Source: Sorghum bicolor (taxonomy: Eukaryota > Streptophyta > Magnoliopsida > Poales > Poaceae). From it: a stretch of DNA of 64,000 nt. Shown here in pieces: positions 10,521 to 23,639 of the stretch. A model generated the notes under the pieces. The model saw only the letters and a program-made list of their open reading frames with translations, made no database searches and was not told where the DNA came from. A program made the position numbers and the translations under genes. The stretch's first letter is position 1. Each line of letters opens with the position of its first letter. The stretch is from positions 46,867,276 to 46,931,275 of the forward strand of contig NC_012876.2 in the NCBI RefSeq assembly GCF_000003195.3, in the 5' to 3' direction.

Positions 10521-12432
10521 AGAATCTTGTGGTTGATAGCATTCGAACATGAGAGAAGCTAAGTTGGACCAAAAGTTTTCTGATACTTACTTTTCCTAGT
10601 AAGCTTTGGTCCGAAGATGAAGCATTGTTACTTGGGGAGGAATCCAAGAAAGCACTGTTTTGTGCACTTTGTTCTCAAAGTATGAAGGGTGGTTCAGAGC
10701 ATAAGGAGCTACTTGTATCATCAGTCTTTTTGTGAAACTAATGCAAGCCATAAGAACCTTGCACCAAGTCACAAGCTTCTAAGGGTTGCTCATTATAGTG
10801 GTTCCACGCTCATTCACAACGTTTGAAAAGTAGACTTCTACCAAAAATGGTTGGAGTATAACTTTCCAAGCATGCAGTTCTCTTTCTCTGATGACAAATT
10901 GTACTTACCAACCTAGTTAAGAGAATGGTGAATGTGATAGCTGACTTTGTTGGTTCAACATCTTCCATGATCATTTACTTTAAAGGAATCCTCGTATCCA
11001 ACAACAAAAATTATTTGGGTGGAATCAGGTGCAACTTCTTAGGTAACAGATTGAAGGTACCCAAGACATGTATGAATTGGATAACCACTACTGAAGAAGG
11101 ATGATTGTGGGACCTAGAGGTCACCAACAGTTCCAAGTATTCAACCAATTACCACTCAATTCTGCATGAAACTTGATAAAATTCAGATCCATGCGTCTTC
11201 TCATCTTTGACCAAAATTCAGCTCAAACAGGCAACATTTGCATAAGCAGAACGTGTACATACTAAACTTGTTTGGTGCTGCAATGGCAGTGTTCTGGACT
11301 GACAAGACATCTCAACTCCATGTTTAATTCACTTTCTGATAAAACATATCCTTCATGGCTATCACTCCATCATTACGTTCCTTGAGATTAGACTTGCTAC
11401 TAGCAACCATTCAATTGGCTCTCAGCACTAAAAATTTCCAAAGATCCACTCTTAACTACAACAATTACGGCTGATGCTCAACAATTGGTCACCCCAAAGC
11501 TAGGAGATAAGGATTCATGCCAAGGATGGTTGACTTTAGCTGTATGACCGTGATGCACATAAAGATCAAGACTTAGGAAAACTAGGTCATAAGCACGATG
11601 GTGATGATCGATGCTTGTTCAACAGATAACTTGTCCAACATTAAGTGTTGGGTGTCCTTTTGGTTCGATGAGGATGACTCATGGTGTTCACTAAATGCTC
11701 ATCGTCATTGTAGGGATAGTGAAATAGTGTCACTTGTCTACCATCTCTTGCAGTCTGTTAGTTTTTATGTCAGTGACTTGTTCTTCAAAGGTTAACCTCT
11801 AGTTGACTTTAGAAGAATGTCCTATGACATCTAGTTGGACATAAGGATATTTTGATATGATATGGAGAGATTATCAAGGGAAAAGTCACAAGAAGACATT
11901 TCATTGGTATAATTCCATAATGGATCATGACTAGAAACCTCGATACCCGCGCGTGCCGAGCAGCACATCCTTGTGTCGGCCGCCCACAAGAGGCTCTCGG
12001 TTTCGTCGCGGCACCGTTAGCTACTGTTCATGACACCATTATTGGTCATACACTCAATGAAAAATTTCATGTGGCACAAAAGTTGGTTGTATGAACAAGC
12101 ATTGTGCTAAGGATAGCAAAGCAAAGGTAGTCACAAGGTTGGGAGTCAACATGGAAGTGACCCGAAGATCCAAAACACAACACAGGAGAACATATATTAC
12201 TTGCCGAAGACAACTGATCATGGATTCTTGCTTTAATTTCCACAAAATCTCTGTGTTAACCAAGATAGTTACCAGATAAATGATTAACATGAGATCATGA
12301 CTAATAACATTTAAGATTAGGGGGAGTTGGAGGTTAAATAAACGAGATTCCAGGGACCAAGCTGATACTTAGATTAGGGCTTCATCGACACAGCAGCAAC
12401 ATGATTTGTCATGCAAAGATTATGAGGCTCAT
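10521..12432 (-). other. K interior, non-coding, left of solo LTR
   Basis: About 1.9 kb of sequence with no recognisable gag, pol or host protein on either strand. It lies between the two K LTR copies. Best explanation is the interior of a large non-coding retrotransposon derivative, or an LTR remnant too diverged to align by eye. Confidence 0.35.
12428..12432. repeat. Target-site duplication CTCAT, left
   Basis: CTCAT directly abuts the solo LTR on this side and recurs at 13769-13773 on the other. Confidence 0.9.
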
Positions 12433-13768
12433 TGTTGGGTATTTTAAACGCAAACAGAAAAATCTGCAAGCGCACGGATACCGATGTAGCCTTCACCCGG
12501 GAGTATTCCAGAGTATCGATTTTCCACAGGGAACGTGAGTGTACTAATTAAGATCCAAGATCGCCCAAGGATAACTATATAATTATTTTTGGTGGGAAGA
12601 GAGGAAGTTTCTTGAGAGTTCTCTAATTGATCTAAGAATCAAGAATTACTTCAAGATTATCTATATCGGGACATCAGAGCACTAACCACAGAAAGAGATG
12701 AGAAGGGGGCTAGGAAGGTCTGACTACGGTCCTACAAACACCGATCCGAACGAGGTGGAATACGTCGACCGTTAGGGCTGTCACTACCCTAAGGCTACCA
12801 CAACAATCCGCAGGATTGGGTGCAATTCCAGGTAATTGCAAGACTAAACACCACGTCTAATCTATTAATTACTACTCTAATGTTGCAAAGATTAGAGCAC
12901 TTGATGCAAGTGGGAATCCAATAAATAACTTGAATGTAAATAATAGTAATTAAAGAACTCAGGATTATGAATTGAAGAACCTGGAGAACGATGAAGAACG
13001 AACCAGTTGCTACAAAAGTACAATGTTGAGGAAGATCCGACAGATCCGGCTCCTCCTCCGCTCTCCTCTTCTCTCTCCCTATTTTCTAGATTACAACTAG
13101 AACTAACTAGAACTAGAACTAGAACTAGATGAACTAGAACTAGATCTAGATGAACTAGAGGTAGAACTAGAAGAACTAGAGGGATCCTCTCTACTTGGAT
13201 GAAGAATTGAAACCCTAGCTTTGATTCTGTAGAAGAGGTATGCCTCCAGGGGCTGGTGGGGGTCTGCTTATATAGTCCAGGAAGAGTAGCCCCCAAGAAA
13301 TCTAGGAAGAGTAGCTCCCAAGAAATCTAGGAAGAGTAGCTCCCAAGGAATTTCCACGTTATTCTCCACCATCCGATCAAACCGACCTTAATCGTGTGAT
13401 TTTCCTCGATCCTTAGAGTCGGTGGAGCACGATCCGCGAAGTTGACCCTGATTGGGTACTGTAGCAGGGCGGGCGCCCAGGAGAGTAGGGCGGGCGCCCT
13501 GCCTCCGAGCCCGATCGCCTTCCCGTTCGTTCCCGTGGCTTCTGGAGTCTTCTAGATGGTAGAAAATTACACGGCACGTTAATATCTCTATGTAAACCCG
13601 ACGTGTGGGCCTTTCTTCCGTATTTCCTGATAACCCCCTGCAGAAATAGACAAACACAAAACTCGTGGAATTCTGTTAGATAAAACCCTAAATCTAGGTG
13701 TTGGTTGCATTTGGATCCTTTTCCATGATTAGTTGATGGTTAAATGTGAGCATTAAGGACCGTCAACA
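12433..13768 (-). mobile_element. Solo LTR, type B (1336 bp), Athila-like family
   Basis: Minus-strand termini TGTTGACGG..ACCCAACA are flanked by a perfect 5-bp duplication, CTCAT. It is homologous along its length to the LTR at 59572-60843, including a GTTCTA-type repeat block (13095-13180). Two GC boxes lie at 13467-13478 and 13488-13499, 21 bp apart. Three 25-bp tandem repeats occupy 13279-13353, just upstream of a TATATAA box (13268-13274). An intact element inserted here and lost its interior by LTR-LTR recombination (inference). Confidence 0.92.
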
Positions 13769-13773
13769 CTCAT
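13769..13773. repeat. Target-site duplication CTCAT, right
   Basis: Second copy of the 5-bp target duplication flanking the solo LTR. Confidence 0.9.
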
Positions 13774-15795
13774 GCAACAATAGATAAGCATTGCACTAGA
13801 TCCATTATAGGACAAGGAACCAAGTGGTCTGAGAGGATTCTTGGGGTAAGGCTTTCTGCACATAGAAGCAAGACACCCAAGACATAAGCAAGCATGTGAG
13901 AACATCAATGAAATTATCTCCAGCAACCATTATTATAAGCAAAGGTGGTAGATAGTAAACAGAACATGATGGTAATGTGTTGTTATCCTTTATTGAGTAG
14001 GTGCATACTCTTCTTCAGTCGAGAAGATAAATCTCACTTATGTACAAAAGGCCAGCCATCTCAAACATGTGCATCGTGTTGACGGATGGCACAGATTGAC
14101 CAAAACATAAGCAAGCCATTGAGCTAGATCAAAGGATAAGCCAGTTAAATGGGTAGCAAGCACAAGAGCTGAAGAATGATCTTTAGAAAGATACTCACTA
14201 TGATGATTGTAGTTAGGATACAACATGAATATGGTGTACCCCACTAACTGTGAGCGTACCTCCTTCTACATGCACGTGTGCATGTGGTTCAAGGCTTTAG
14301 GGAATAACGACATTGATGCATAACCAATGTAGTACGTTGCATGATTAAGAATGATTGGCATCATGATATGAGATTCATGATTTGATAGATAACCATTATG
14401 CAACCCAACATCTGGTTCTTAGGACAAGGATCATGATACGATATTGTACCACAAAGTAGGTAGACATGATCATGTCTTTAGGAACAGGATGGTTTTTTTT
14501 AGATAGGTAGCAAGGGGTCCAAAAGAATTTGGGCAAAGCTCAACAAGGACATATCATGGGCAAAAGTTGATATTCAAGAGAACTCAATGAGGTTTGGTTA
14601 GGTACACACGCATAAGCTCATGTGTTCTAAGCACGAAGGTGTTCTTGAGGCAACTTATGAGATAAGCACAATGATAAGGCTGGATGAAAACTCATGGACT
14701 CACTGAGGACAAGAGGTTAGACAACTTGTGCTGCAACCACACCTAGAAAGCAAGCCAACCACACATAAAAAGAACTACTGTGTAGGTAACTAGAAAGGAA
14801 GAACCTAACATCAAGCATAGCTACTCAAGCAACATAGAGCAAGTCACATCATATTAATTCACAAGTTACTTATTGTTAGAATAAGGGTGACAAGAGCAAA
14901 GTTATGCATAGGGCAATCAATCATGATGATGCATGCTTCGTCCTATTCGTCCTCACAAAATCACCAGCCTAAGGTGGTAATCATGTTCTATATCGGTGGC
15001 ATAAACCGCACACTCTCGACATAAAGCTAGTCGTTAGCTACAAACAATCTACGCATTCGTGGTTAGCGTACCTACAGAAAATTTCATTTCAGCCCAACCC
15101 AACAATGATATAAGTGCATGAAATGAAATACTGGACTCTAGGTTGAAAGCTAGATGCTTCCATATATATATCCCAATATATATATTTCAGCATCAAACTA
15201 CCCAAAATGAAATATGCCTATACATACATAGAGACATGTATATACGGCCGTACCACTAACCCACAATTAAGTACCTTCATATATACATGTGTGTAACATG
15301 TAAATATTCTACTAACCAGAACTAGCTCTCCCCTAGACCGACGGTTGGACGATCATGCTCTCACAACTCACACTTACCTGAGCGTAGGTGCGATGTTGCA
15401 AAATTTGAATCTATCAACATATATGGCTAATTCATATATGAGGGCTACCTCTACCATTTGACCACAGGGTAGCATAGTGCGGTCATCATACATACATACC
15501 TTGGCCTGGGCGTAGATGTACATTGATCCATACATTACCACTCAAGTGAATGGCATCCATACAATAGCACGCCGTATGGACGACGAAATAAAAATTGCAG
15601 TAAGTAAATCCCCCCATAGTTAGTACTTAACTAAGCCACCTAAAGGTCCTTAGTTGGGCATAGAGAAATGACCACTGGCATACTTAGATTAAAAGTTTAG
15701 ATTTGAACACACCTATATATAGCTATAAGTTGCCAAAACTGATTTTTATAAAGAAAAGCTTTGTTTCAAATACACATGTGACATGTTTACTGTTG
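13774..15795 (-). other. K interior, non-coding, next to the primer site
   Basis: Two kilobases directly inside the K 5' LTR. Where gag would be expected no frame beyond about 70 codons and no familiar motif is visible. AT-rich, with several (TA)n-like stretches near 15170-15300. It supports K being a non-coding or heavily decayed derivative. Confidence 0.45.
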
Positions 15796-15813
15796 AACCT
15801 TGCTCCGATGCCA
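15796..15813 (-). other. K primer-binding site, tRNA-iMet type, degenerate
   Basis: The minus strand reads TGGCATCGGAGCAAGGTT, three differences from TGGTATCAGAGCCAGGTT, the complement of plant initiator tRNA-Met. It is 2 bp from the LTR end, as in Tekay/Del elements. Confidence 0.75.
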
Positions 15814-15815
15814 GC

Positions 15816-18800
15816 TGTCACGGAACCGTCCAAATTATAAGAGCACAAGTACAAAAACAATCGCCGAAGTGATGAATTTATCATACTTGAGCCCATATAA
15901 TTCCGGTAGTCCATCAAAATCACAAGGGATTTTGAACCAACCAACATACAAGCCAAGATCGTAGTGATTCAACATAACAAGTCACACGTTACATACATTT
16001 CGCAAGTAGTTCAAATACATCGGAGTTCGACAAGGTTATTACAACTCAGGTTTACAAATAGCAGAAGCAAAGTAATTTGAAACCAATATCACTTTTATTT
16101 CAAATACATGCCAGTACCATGGTCTATTCCAACAAAAGCATCATAGATGAGGTAAGTAGGAAGGATCATGCCCATGATCATACTCCTTCACTACAGCAGG
16201 AGTCATGCAAATCTTGCAGTAGCTATGATACATCACAACCTGCAACAAGTGGGAATAAACCCTAAGTACGAGAATGTACTCAGCTAGACTTACCCGTCAT
16301 AAACCAGAAATAAATGACACCAAGGAGTATGCAAGGCTGATATATAAGTGGAGCTTGTTGGACAACATTTTGCATAAAAAGCTTAAGTATAAATAGTTAA
16401 ACCTTTCTTATTTAGCATCCATTTAATTCTCATTAACCTATTAACTAGATTAGCACCTGTACTAAGCAATCACTTGATTAATATCAATCAATAATAACCA
16501 TATCAGGTTTATCAAGGCCGTGATCATCATCATCATCATAGAACCATTAAGTTATTCAGTGAATGCTACGTTTGCCGCTGCTCTGTCAAGTTCTGACTAA
16601 CCGGGAGAGACGGCGATTCGAATCGAATTCCTATCCAGCTGGAGGGGTATTCCTAGCACTCACCCAAGCATCCCCTGCCGGAGAGCCAACGGGTCACCTT
16701 TGGTACGACTTAGGAATCGCGGCTCCGATCAGCGCCGCACTCCCAGGGCTACCACTCTGCCAGGGAGGTCAGGAATTTTAACTCACCTGCCTTTGGGCTT
16801 ACGCCAATGGTCCCCCGCACACCGCACTTCCTCCGGTAGTGCGCACTTTATACTTGCCGGTCTTCCGGCCTGAGTCATACTACTCGGCTTCGCGGTTGGA
16901 ACGAGTTATCCGGCCAACTAAGTGTTAGGCATGCGTTCAACATGAAAAGAGGACGTACAACGATCGGTCCTTAATCGACACAGACGGGGATAGATCCACA
17001 CCCAAGACCTCCATGTCTTGTTGCTTTACTATCATCATCCCGCCCGGTCTCCTTTCATATTATTAACACATGGTTCTTTTCCACGATAGCAAATATAGCC
17101 ACCCGTGATCTGGAATCCACCTATATCCTGCAGGTGACAGGAAATCACCTGGCTTCTACCGAGCTAAGCATGGCTAAGCATAGACGTGATCCTGACTAAT
17201 TAGGATTCAGGTTTTATATATACTGGACAAGGAAGGGTATATATATGCAGCAAGGGTTTCATCCAACTCCTATACTTAATGCAACAATACATATATAACA
17301 TATATATACTCATTCACTTTCAAAAACTAGGAGGCTTATAATGCTCCAGGGCTTGCCTGGAATGTGACACCGAGTCAGATTAGTTAGCTTGCTCCGTCTT
17401 GGTGACATCTAAGATCATAACACTTGCTTAATCATTCCATCTTCGGGATGATCCACCCTCATGTCCTTCACGTGGTTCATCTAGCGTACCTAGATGACAT
17501 GCAAGATGCAAGTGCATGAACACATGGAAGTGCAATAGACAAAGCATTACACACAAGAAGCAAGGCAAGAGCATGGTTACACTAAACACACTTAAGCACA
17601 TCTCAATGCTCAACTTAATGATCACACAACCAACATGCTAAGCCAACAAGGAATGCAACACTAAACATATTAGACATGGCATACATGTTTCACCAAGTCT
17701 CAGGTAAATTAACTTGGCCATTACCAAAGACATGAGTCATACATAGCAATATACCAAGCAACAGCAATACAAGGAATCTACCATTTTTAGGACTGTTAAT
17801 AGCAGCTGAGAAAATAAATCATAACTGGAGTTACACAACTCCAAAAGACATGAATTAAGACATTCTGGAAAGCTTAATAAATTATCTACATTTGATATTT
17901 AGACATGAAAGCATGATTCTCAACTTAAGCTGGTCGAAATTATAAAGTTCCAGAATCTGTCCCTGACAAACAGAGAGCAGCCATTTCTGGAATCAAACTT
18001 TGAACAGACATAACTCACAAACCACATAACCAAATACTACCAAATTTTAACAGCATCTAGATAAATGAATTATCTACAACTTTGATATAAACAAGATTCC
18101 CAGAAGACATCATTTACATACTGTAATCCAAACAGTCCCAGAAACTGTCCAGAGACAACAATTGCAAACAATTAATTATTAACTTATGTTTCAAACATGC
18201 ATTTGAGCAAAACCATTGTTACCAACAGTTTGCACATATCTAAAGAACACCAGAAAACATAGTGGTCATTACCAAATAAATTTATTTAATGCCTTTCTTA
18301 ATTTATTTGGATAATAAGGTGAATTAAAGAACATATACCAAACTTGCACAGCAAATTCTACAAAAATTACAGTAGCCTATGAATAACACCAATAGACTAC
18401 TGTATCAATTTGACTGCATTTGAATAAGCATAGCAACATCTATGAAAAAGATAAATTGCTATTGCAATTAACCATGTGAGAGCAAGGTAAATGCACAAAC
18501 CATATTTTCTTCACACACATGGTCATATCATATATAAACATGATACAAAAATATCATAGAATTGTACTGTAACAACGTTTTCTATTTTTACATTTTTATT
18601 TATAATTATAAACCATTTATCAAGCCCTATGCAAGTTAAATCAATAACTCAACCACACTGCAACCAAAAATCATGAAACTTTTACCATGCATCAAGCATC
18701 ACAAGAATAGCATGCCACAAAAGTTTCACTTCAATTGGATCTACACAGCAACAGTTATACAAAAGACAAACTCAACTAGTATTAAAAACCTAGCTGCATA

Positions 18801-19451
18801 AATAATTTTCTACAGCTAAAACTTTAAACTAAAACATGGCATATTATAGATCTACTGCATAGAGAATTTTATAAGGATTCCAAACAGTCTACATTTGCTA
18901 ATTTACGATTTTTCTATGATTTTATATGGATTTTCAAAGTTCCAGCATTTCTTCAAAACAAATAGGTCCTCGAAGCACTATTCATCTGAGTCATGAGTTC
19001 TGCAGAAAACCCACTGGCTTTTGTCGAATTCAACCCCTGGGTTTTAGAGCAATTGAAGCATTTTCTTGGCACAAGCTTAACATGAACCCTTCATGACCTT
19101 TGTTGTAGAGTTCATCTAGAGTCACTTGGTCAAGATTGCAAGGTTAGGTTAGTAACCCAAGGTTCCGTTCACTTAATAAGGTCATTTCAACAATCATGTA
19201 ACTTATCCTTTCATTTGACCTTTTGAAACCAAACTTCACGAAACTTTTTGTGTGATCAACCTAGGTAGAGATGGAGATGATACACATGAAAGAAGCACCA
19301 TCAGCAACCACAAGCTTTATTATGTAGGATCATCAAGCATTCACTTATCACAACATCAAAGTATGTTTCATACTATCATATATGAACAAATGATGCTTAT
19401 GCTCATGAAATGTAAGTGCCGAAACTCAAGAAAAACACCTGGGGTGTTACA
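15816..19451 (-). repeat. K: chromovirus-type (Tekay/Del-like) 5' LTR, copy 2 (3636 bp)
   Basis: On the minus strand the LTR starts TGTAACACCCC at 19451 and ends GGTTCCGTGACA at 15816, then the primer site follows. The TGTAACACCC start, the length over 3 kb and the iMet primer site are typical of Tekay/Del elements (family knowledge). It is inserted in the integrase gene of Tat element H, which resumes at 19452. It contains no gene; small frames near 16563 and 17428 are incidental. Confidence 0.8.
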
Positions 19452-20569
19452 TAGGTGATGATGAAGCTAAAAGTTTGATGGGAGAAATCCATGAAGGAGT
19501 GTGTGGAGCACATCAGTCGGCTTTTAAGATGAAATGGATGATTAGGAGAAATGGGTATTATTGGCCAAACATACTGGAGGATTATTTTAAATATTTCAAA
19601 GGGTGTCAAGGATGTCAGAAATTCGGCAATATTCAAAGGGCACCCGCATCGGCCATGAATCCTATTATTAAACCTTGGCCGTTCTGGGGATGGGCTATTG
19701 ATCTAATCAGCCAAATTTACCCACCATCAAGCAAAGGACATAAATTCATCTTGGTTGCCACCAATTATTTCACCAAGTGGGTTGAAGCTATTCCTTTGAA
19801 GAAAGTCACATCGGCCAATATGATTGATTTTGTGAAAGAGCATATTGTTTACCGATTTGGAATTCCTCAAAAAATTACAACCGATCAGGGTACTATGTTT
19901 ACATCTGGGGAGTTTGATGAGTTTGCAATCGATATGGGAATTAAAGTATTAAATTCTTCTCCTTATTATGCTCAAGCTAATGGGCAGGCCGAGGCATCTA
20001 ACAAAGGAATTATCAAACTTATTAAACAGAAGATTGAAGAAAATCCTAGGAGGTGGCATACGTTGTTGAATGAAGCTTTATGGTCATATCGGATGGCTTG
20101 TCATGGGTCGACCAAGGTTTCACCTTATCAATTGGTGTACGGACATGATGCAGTGCTACCCTAGGAAATTAAGACTGGATCTAGGCGGCTATCTTTTCAA
20201 GATCAATTGACTGCCGATGACTATGCTACTTTGATAAAAGACGAGTTGGATGATTTAGCAGGGCATCAGCTAAGGGCTTTGATAAGTATATAAGAAAATA
20301 AGAAGAAAGTTGCCAGATGGTATGATAAGAAGGTAAAGGCTAAGGAATTTGCCCATGGAGACTTAGTATGGAAACTAATCTTACCGGTCGGGACTAAAAG
20401 TTCAAAATTTGGGAAGTGGTCTCCCAATTGGGAAGGTCCTTATCGGATAAATCGATCTGCTCCTGGCAATGCTTATATTTTAGAAACTCTCGAAGGAGTT
20501 GAATTTCCCAGGGCATTGAATGGCAAATATTTAAAGAGATATTATCCCAGCATATGGCTTGATGCATGA
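19452..20569 (+). pseudogene. Integrase of Tat-type element H, 5'-truncated, two in-frame stops
   Basis: Inserts retroelement cDNA into the genome. The readable frame starts inside the RNase H/integrase junction right where the K LTR interrupts it. In the 229 residues from 19475, the HHCC zinc domain uses H6, H13, C44 and C47. The catalytic triad is D76, D137 and E173 (D-x60-D-x35-E). The frame is closed by TAG at 20162, where relatives have Trp, and by a TAA near 20291. The same frame continues to a GPY/F motif (NWEGPYRI) and the natural stop at 20567-20569. Reverse transcriptase and RNase H lie on the far side of the K insertion, outside the window. Confidence 0.88.
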
Positions 20570-20746
20570 AAGTTTAAGTGCCGATAACATTCCTATCGGC
20601 TGGATTAAAGTGTATCTGGGGCCGGACTTAATGTTTTAAAAGGATGCCGATAACAGCCCTATTGGCTAGACCAAAATGATTAGAATTGCTTTAAAAGAAA
20701 GAATCAAGATACGCCGCTGATGAAGAGTTCACTTGTTTAACAGAGC
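20570..20746 (+). other. H spacer between integrase and antisense gene
   Basis: Short non-coding spacer with repeated GCCGATAAC..TATCGGCT words that form small inverted repeats. The same spacer follows the integrase end at 23813 and 35440. Confidence 0.5.
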
Positions 20747-21584
20747 CTAGATCGCTGATATAGCGCGCAGACGAATCTGATCGGCATCTTCTATCTCCTT
20801 CATGCCATCATCAGCAGAGCCCTCCACTGGCTTCAGTTTCTTCTTCATCTGCAGTGCTTTGTGGGCTTGGATGTTTCGCTCTTGTTTAAGAGTCTTGATC
20901 GCTTCAGGCAGCTGGCTTTCTTCCTGTTGAGCTTGCGATAGAGCTTCTTCAACTTGTTTGAGTTCTGCTAACAGGGCTTCTCTCTTCGCCGATAGATCAG
21001 AGATATTTTGCTTCAGCACATCTCCTGAGGATTTCAAAATGCCGATGCTCTTATGCTTTTCATAGGCAAGGAGCTTTACTTTCGTCATCTCTTCTGAGAG
21101 CTGGGCGTGAGTAGCTCTATCGGCAAGGCGCTGAGCGGCCTTTTGGTACTGAAGCTGTCGACTCTCCAAGTGAGCAGCCTTGAAGAGGATCTCCTCGGTA
21201 TCGGCAGGAATTTGACCTCTAAGAGCCTTGAACAGGGCCTTGGCTGGATCGGAGTCATCAACCAATTAGGCCATGTCTTGGTGAAGGAGGGCCGACAAAT
21301 CTTCCAACTTTGCTCTGATCTCTGCCGATGATATTCCAACTGCTCGAGAAGAACTTGCTTCCTCATCTTCATCCTTAGAGAGTTCGATGGCGAAGGAGAA
21401 CAAGCTATCGGGAGAGTCCTGTTCCTGAGAAGGGAGATAAAATAAGTTATTTTATGGTCAAGTACCGATGATGATAAAAATGGAAATCGGGTAGCTTACT
21501 TGTTTTAGAGCTATCTCTCGCCTCTGACTAGTTGAGGCCGATGGAACCACAAGTTGATCGGCTGGAATTGCCGATGAGACTATG
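20747..21584 (-). pseudogene. H antisense gene, 3' part (coiled-coil tail), interrupted by N1
   Basis: Last exons of the antisense PMD gene of H. The open frame 21265-20747 (172 aa) is rich in Glu/Lys/Leu/Gln heptads (around residues 40-145) and ends LRAISAI. The upstream exon (21535-21584 area) encodes a segment with SQRREIALKQ and a GTAAG-type donor. At 21584 the gene is broken by insertion of N1 and resumes at 28422. It is homologous to 24828-23968 in N1. Confidence 0.75.
21580..21584. repeat. N1 target-site duplication CTATG, left
   Basis: CTATG abuts the 5' LTR of N1. The partner is at 28417-28421, and the H antisense gene is continuous across one copy. Confidence 0.9.
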
Positions 21585-22296
21585 TGTTGACACCGTTTTT
21601 GGACACGTATCCAGGATCGGCAGAGTGTAGATCGGCAAGATAGGGCAACAGTAACTGGTCTGCAGGGGAATTGCCGATGAGGGGGGTTGCCGATGAAGGG
21701 ATGGCTGAATGTGACTAAGTCTATGGGTGGTGATGTGTTTATGCCGATGGTCAGCATTAACCTGTGCCGATGGCTACGGTGAGGAGTCTGCCGATGATTC
21801 AGAAGAAGAACCTGAAGGTGCCGATTGGCCTGTGGTGGTGTCCCAGTATGTCACGGGAGGATAGTTTTATGTTTTCCTTAGTAATTTAAATCATTTTATA
21901 TACGGATTCTGTTTAATTTGGAATTCAAGTTCTAGTCGTGTCTGATTGTAGCTCTTTGAGCAGGGTATAAATGTAGACCCTAGAGCCTTGTAATCGAGAT
22001 AGAATCAATCAAACACAAGTTTTTACTCATATTCCAGCATCTACTTTTTTGACGACTCCGTCATACTTTTTCCTTTCATTACAAGTTCTTAGGAATTCGT
22101 CGACTTAAGCTCGGCGTATTCTCGAGTTCCGCATGAATACCTCTTGGCCGTGACATCCGGGCGCATCGCTGTTGTCAGGACCAAAGTATTCGAGTTACCA
22201 CCTTTGCCGATAGTAAGGTCAAATCGGCTGGCACGCCTTAACGTTTAAACCGGGTATTAGCCCTTTGTGTTTGTAGATCCAGCTTTTGCATCAACA
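21585..22296 (+). repeat. N1 5' LTR (712 bp)
   Basis: Starts TGTTGACACCG and ends GCATCAACA. A TATAAAT box is at 21966-21972. I count ten GCCGAT/ATCGGC words in it. Confidence 0.9.
21966..21972 (+). promoter_or_regulatory. TATA box of N1 5' LTR
   Basis: GCAGGGTATAAATGTAGACC. The same box occurs in the other Tat LTRs at 28086, 31732, 33593, 39712 and 43361. Confidence 0.65.
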
Positions 22297-22303
22297 CATA
22301 TTT

Positions 22304-22320
22304 TGGCACGCCCGGTGGGA
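22304..22320 (+). other. N1 primer-binding site (tRNA not assigned)
   Basis: TGGCACGCCCGGTGGGA starts 7 bp after the LTR. Position and TGG start fit a primer site; I cannot match it to a specific tRNA from memory. Confidence 0.6.
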
Positions 22321-22344
22321 CCTTGAATCAGTATCAAGATCGAC

Positions 22345-23639
22345 ATGTCGACTACCGAGTTCGATGAGGAGAACGTTATCCCCGTGACGGAAGCCAATCT
22401 CAAGGATGAGCAGAAGCAAGCTATTGCGAAAGCCATCAAAGACTACAAGCAGCAATGTTTGAGGTCCTTCAGTATGAACAGGAGCGGCGAAGAAATCCAG
22501 AAGGAAGCACTGCCGATGCCTCGGCAAGTTACTTTTGATTCTAATCCTGGTAAACTTCAAGACATGGTTGATAATGCTATTAACCGTACCTTGATCAATC
22601 AAGCTGGTGTGTTTTCCAATACGGTTTTCAATGCCGTGGCTAGAACTTTCAAAGAAGGACAATTACCACCGAATTATGCGGGCCCTGCCAATCATCAGCC
22701 AGGATCGCTAGTGGTTACGGCTCCATCGGCTGCTACGGCCGCTGCAGGCACAGAAACTACTACGCCTCCAAGCACGCTAGGAGTCTCTAATGCGCAATCC
22801 ATGCCGATGCCGTCCAATCCATCAACATCAGACGAGTCGATCAAGCTTACTACAGATCTATTGGCATCAGCAATGTCAGGTTCCATTCCTCCCAACTGGT
22901 GGGGTTATGGTATGCCCCCAAATCTGATGGCAAAGACTCTTGGAACATCTCAAGTGGCTGACTTGACAGGCAAGGCTCCTATGGCATCGGCACCTCCAAA
23001 TATGCCGATGAACCAGAGTCCCCAGTACACTACAACTACTACTGCCAGGCCTTACACTGGGAATTCTCAAGCTCCAACATTCCAGATGCCTAATGCATCG
23101 GTAGGTTCAATGCCGATGCAACAGAAGTTTATGAATCAGCTAGGGTATGTCATTTCAATGATGATGCCCAATTACCAGACATCGGCAGGGTCTATGCCGA
23201 TGAATGCTAATAGTGGATGGCTTGGGCAGCAAGTCTTTCCACAAATGCCCGAACAGAATCATCAGGTTACAGGGTTTCAACAAGGCCAGATCTACCTTGG
23301 ATTCCAGAACCAAGGGATGGTCAACCAACCGATGAATCTCGGCCAATAGTTTGGTGGTCAACATCCTGGTGGTCAGCAGATCGGCGGTCAGCAGGTTGGT
23401 GGCCAAATGATTAACACAATCTTCCACGCAGATCGCACACCGCATAGACACGTGGAAGTGTATCAGCAGATCCCAGAGCTGCAACCGCCTCATCGGTAAG
23501 ATGCCGATGCTTATTGGGCCGATAAGATTGCTGAAGTCATGAGAGACCAATTTGGGATAAAACCCAAAGTGAACACTTACTCTTATCGGACGCCGTCTCC
23601 TCCTGCGTATGATTTAATCCCACTTCCAAATCGGGACTA
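22345..23639 (+). pseudogene. N1 gag, N-terminal part, truncated by deletion
   Basis: Tat-type Gag. The first 334 codons are open (22345-23349), with a charged N-terminus and a long Pro/Met/Gln-rich middle in which MPM motifs recur. TAG at 23347 and a TAA near 23498 interrupt the frame. It then reads DADAYWADKIAEVMRDQFG and continues to a segment shared with O's gag (YDLIPLPNR). There it is cut and joined to the integrase end around 23636, out of frame. The capsid core is lost. Confidence 0.8.

Noticed and set aside
16563..16781. 72-codon frame in K LTR copy 2
   Set aside because: Lies in a conserved LTR stretch known to be non-coding in this type; no domain.
19403..19636. Minus-strand frame across the K LTR/H integrase border
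   Set aside because: It is the complement of the integrase zinc domain and crosses an insertion border.
22304..22320. Assigning a specific tRNA to the N1 primer site
   Set aside because: No confident match to a tRNA 3' end from memory.
22291..22662. Antisense frame of 123 codons opposite gag (also at 33918)
   Set aside because: It mirrors gag codon structure, overlaps the LTR and primer site, and has no splice or promoter signs.
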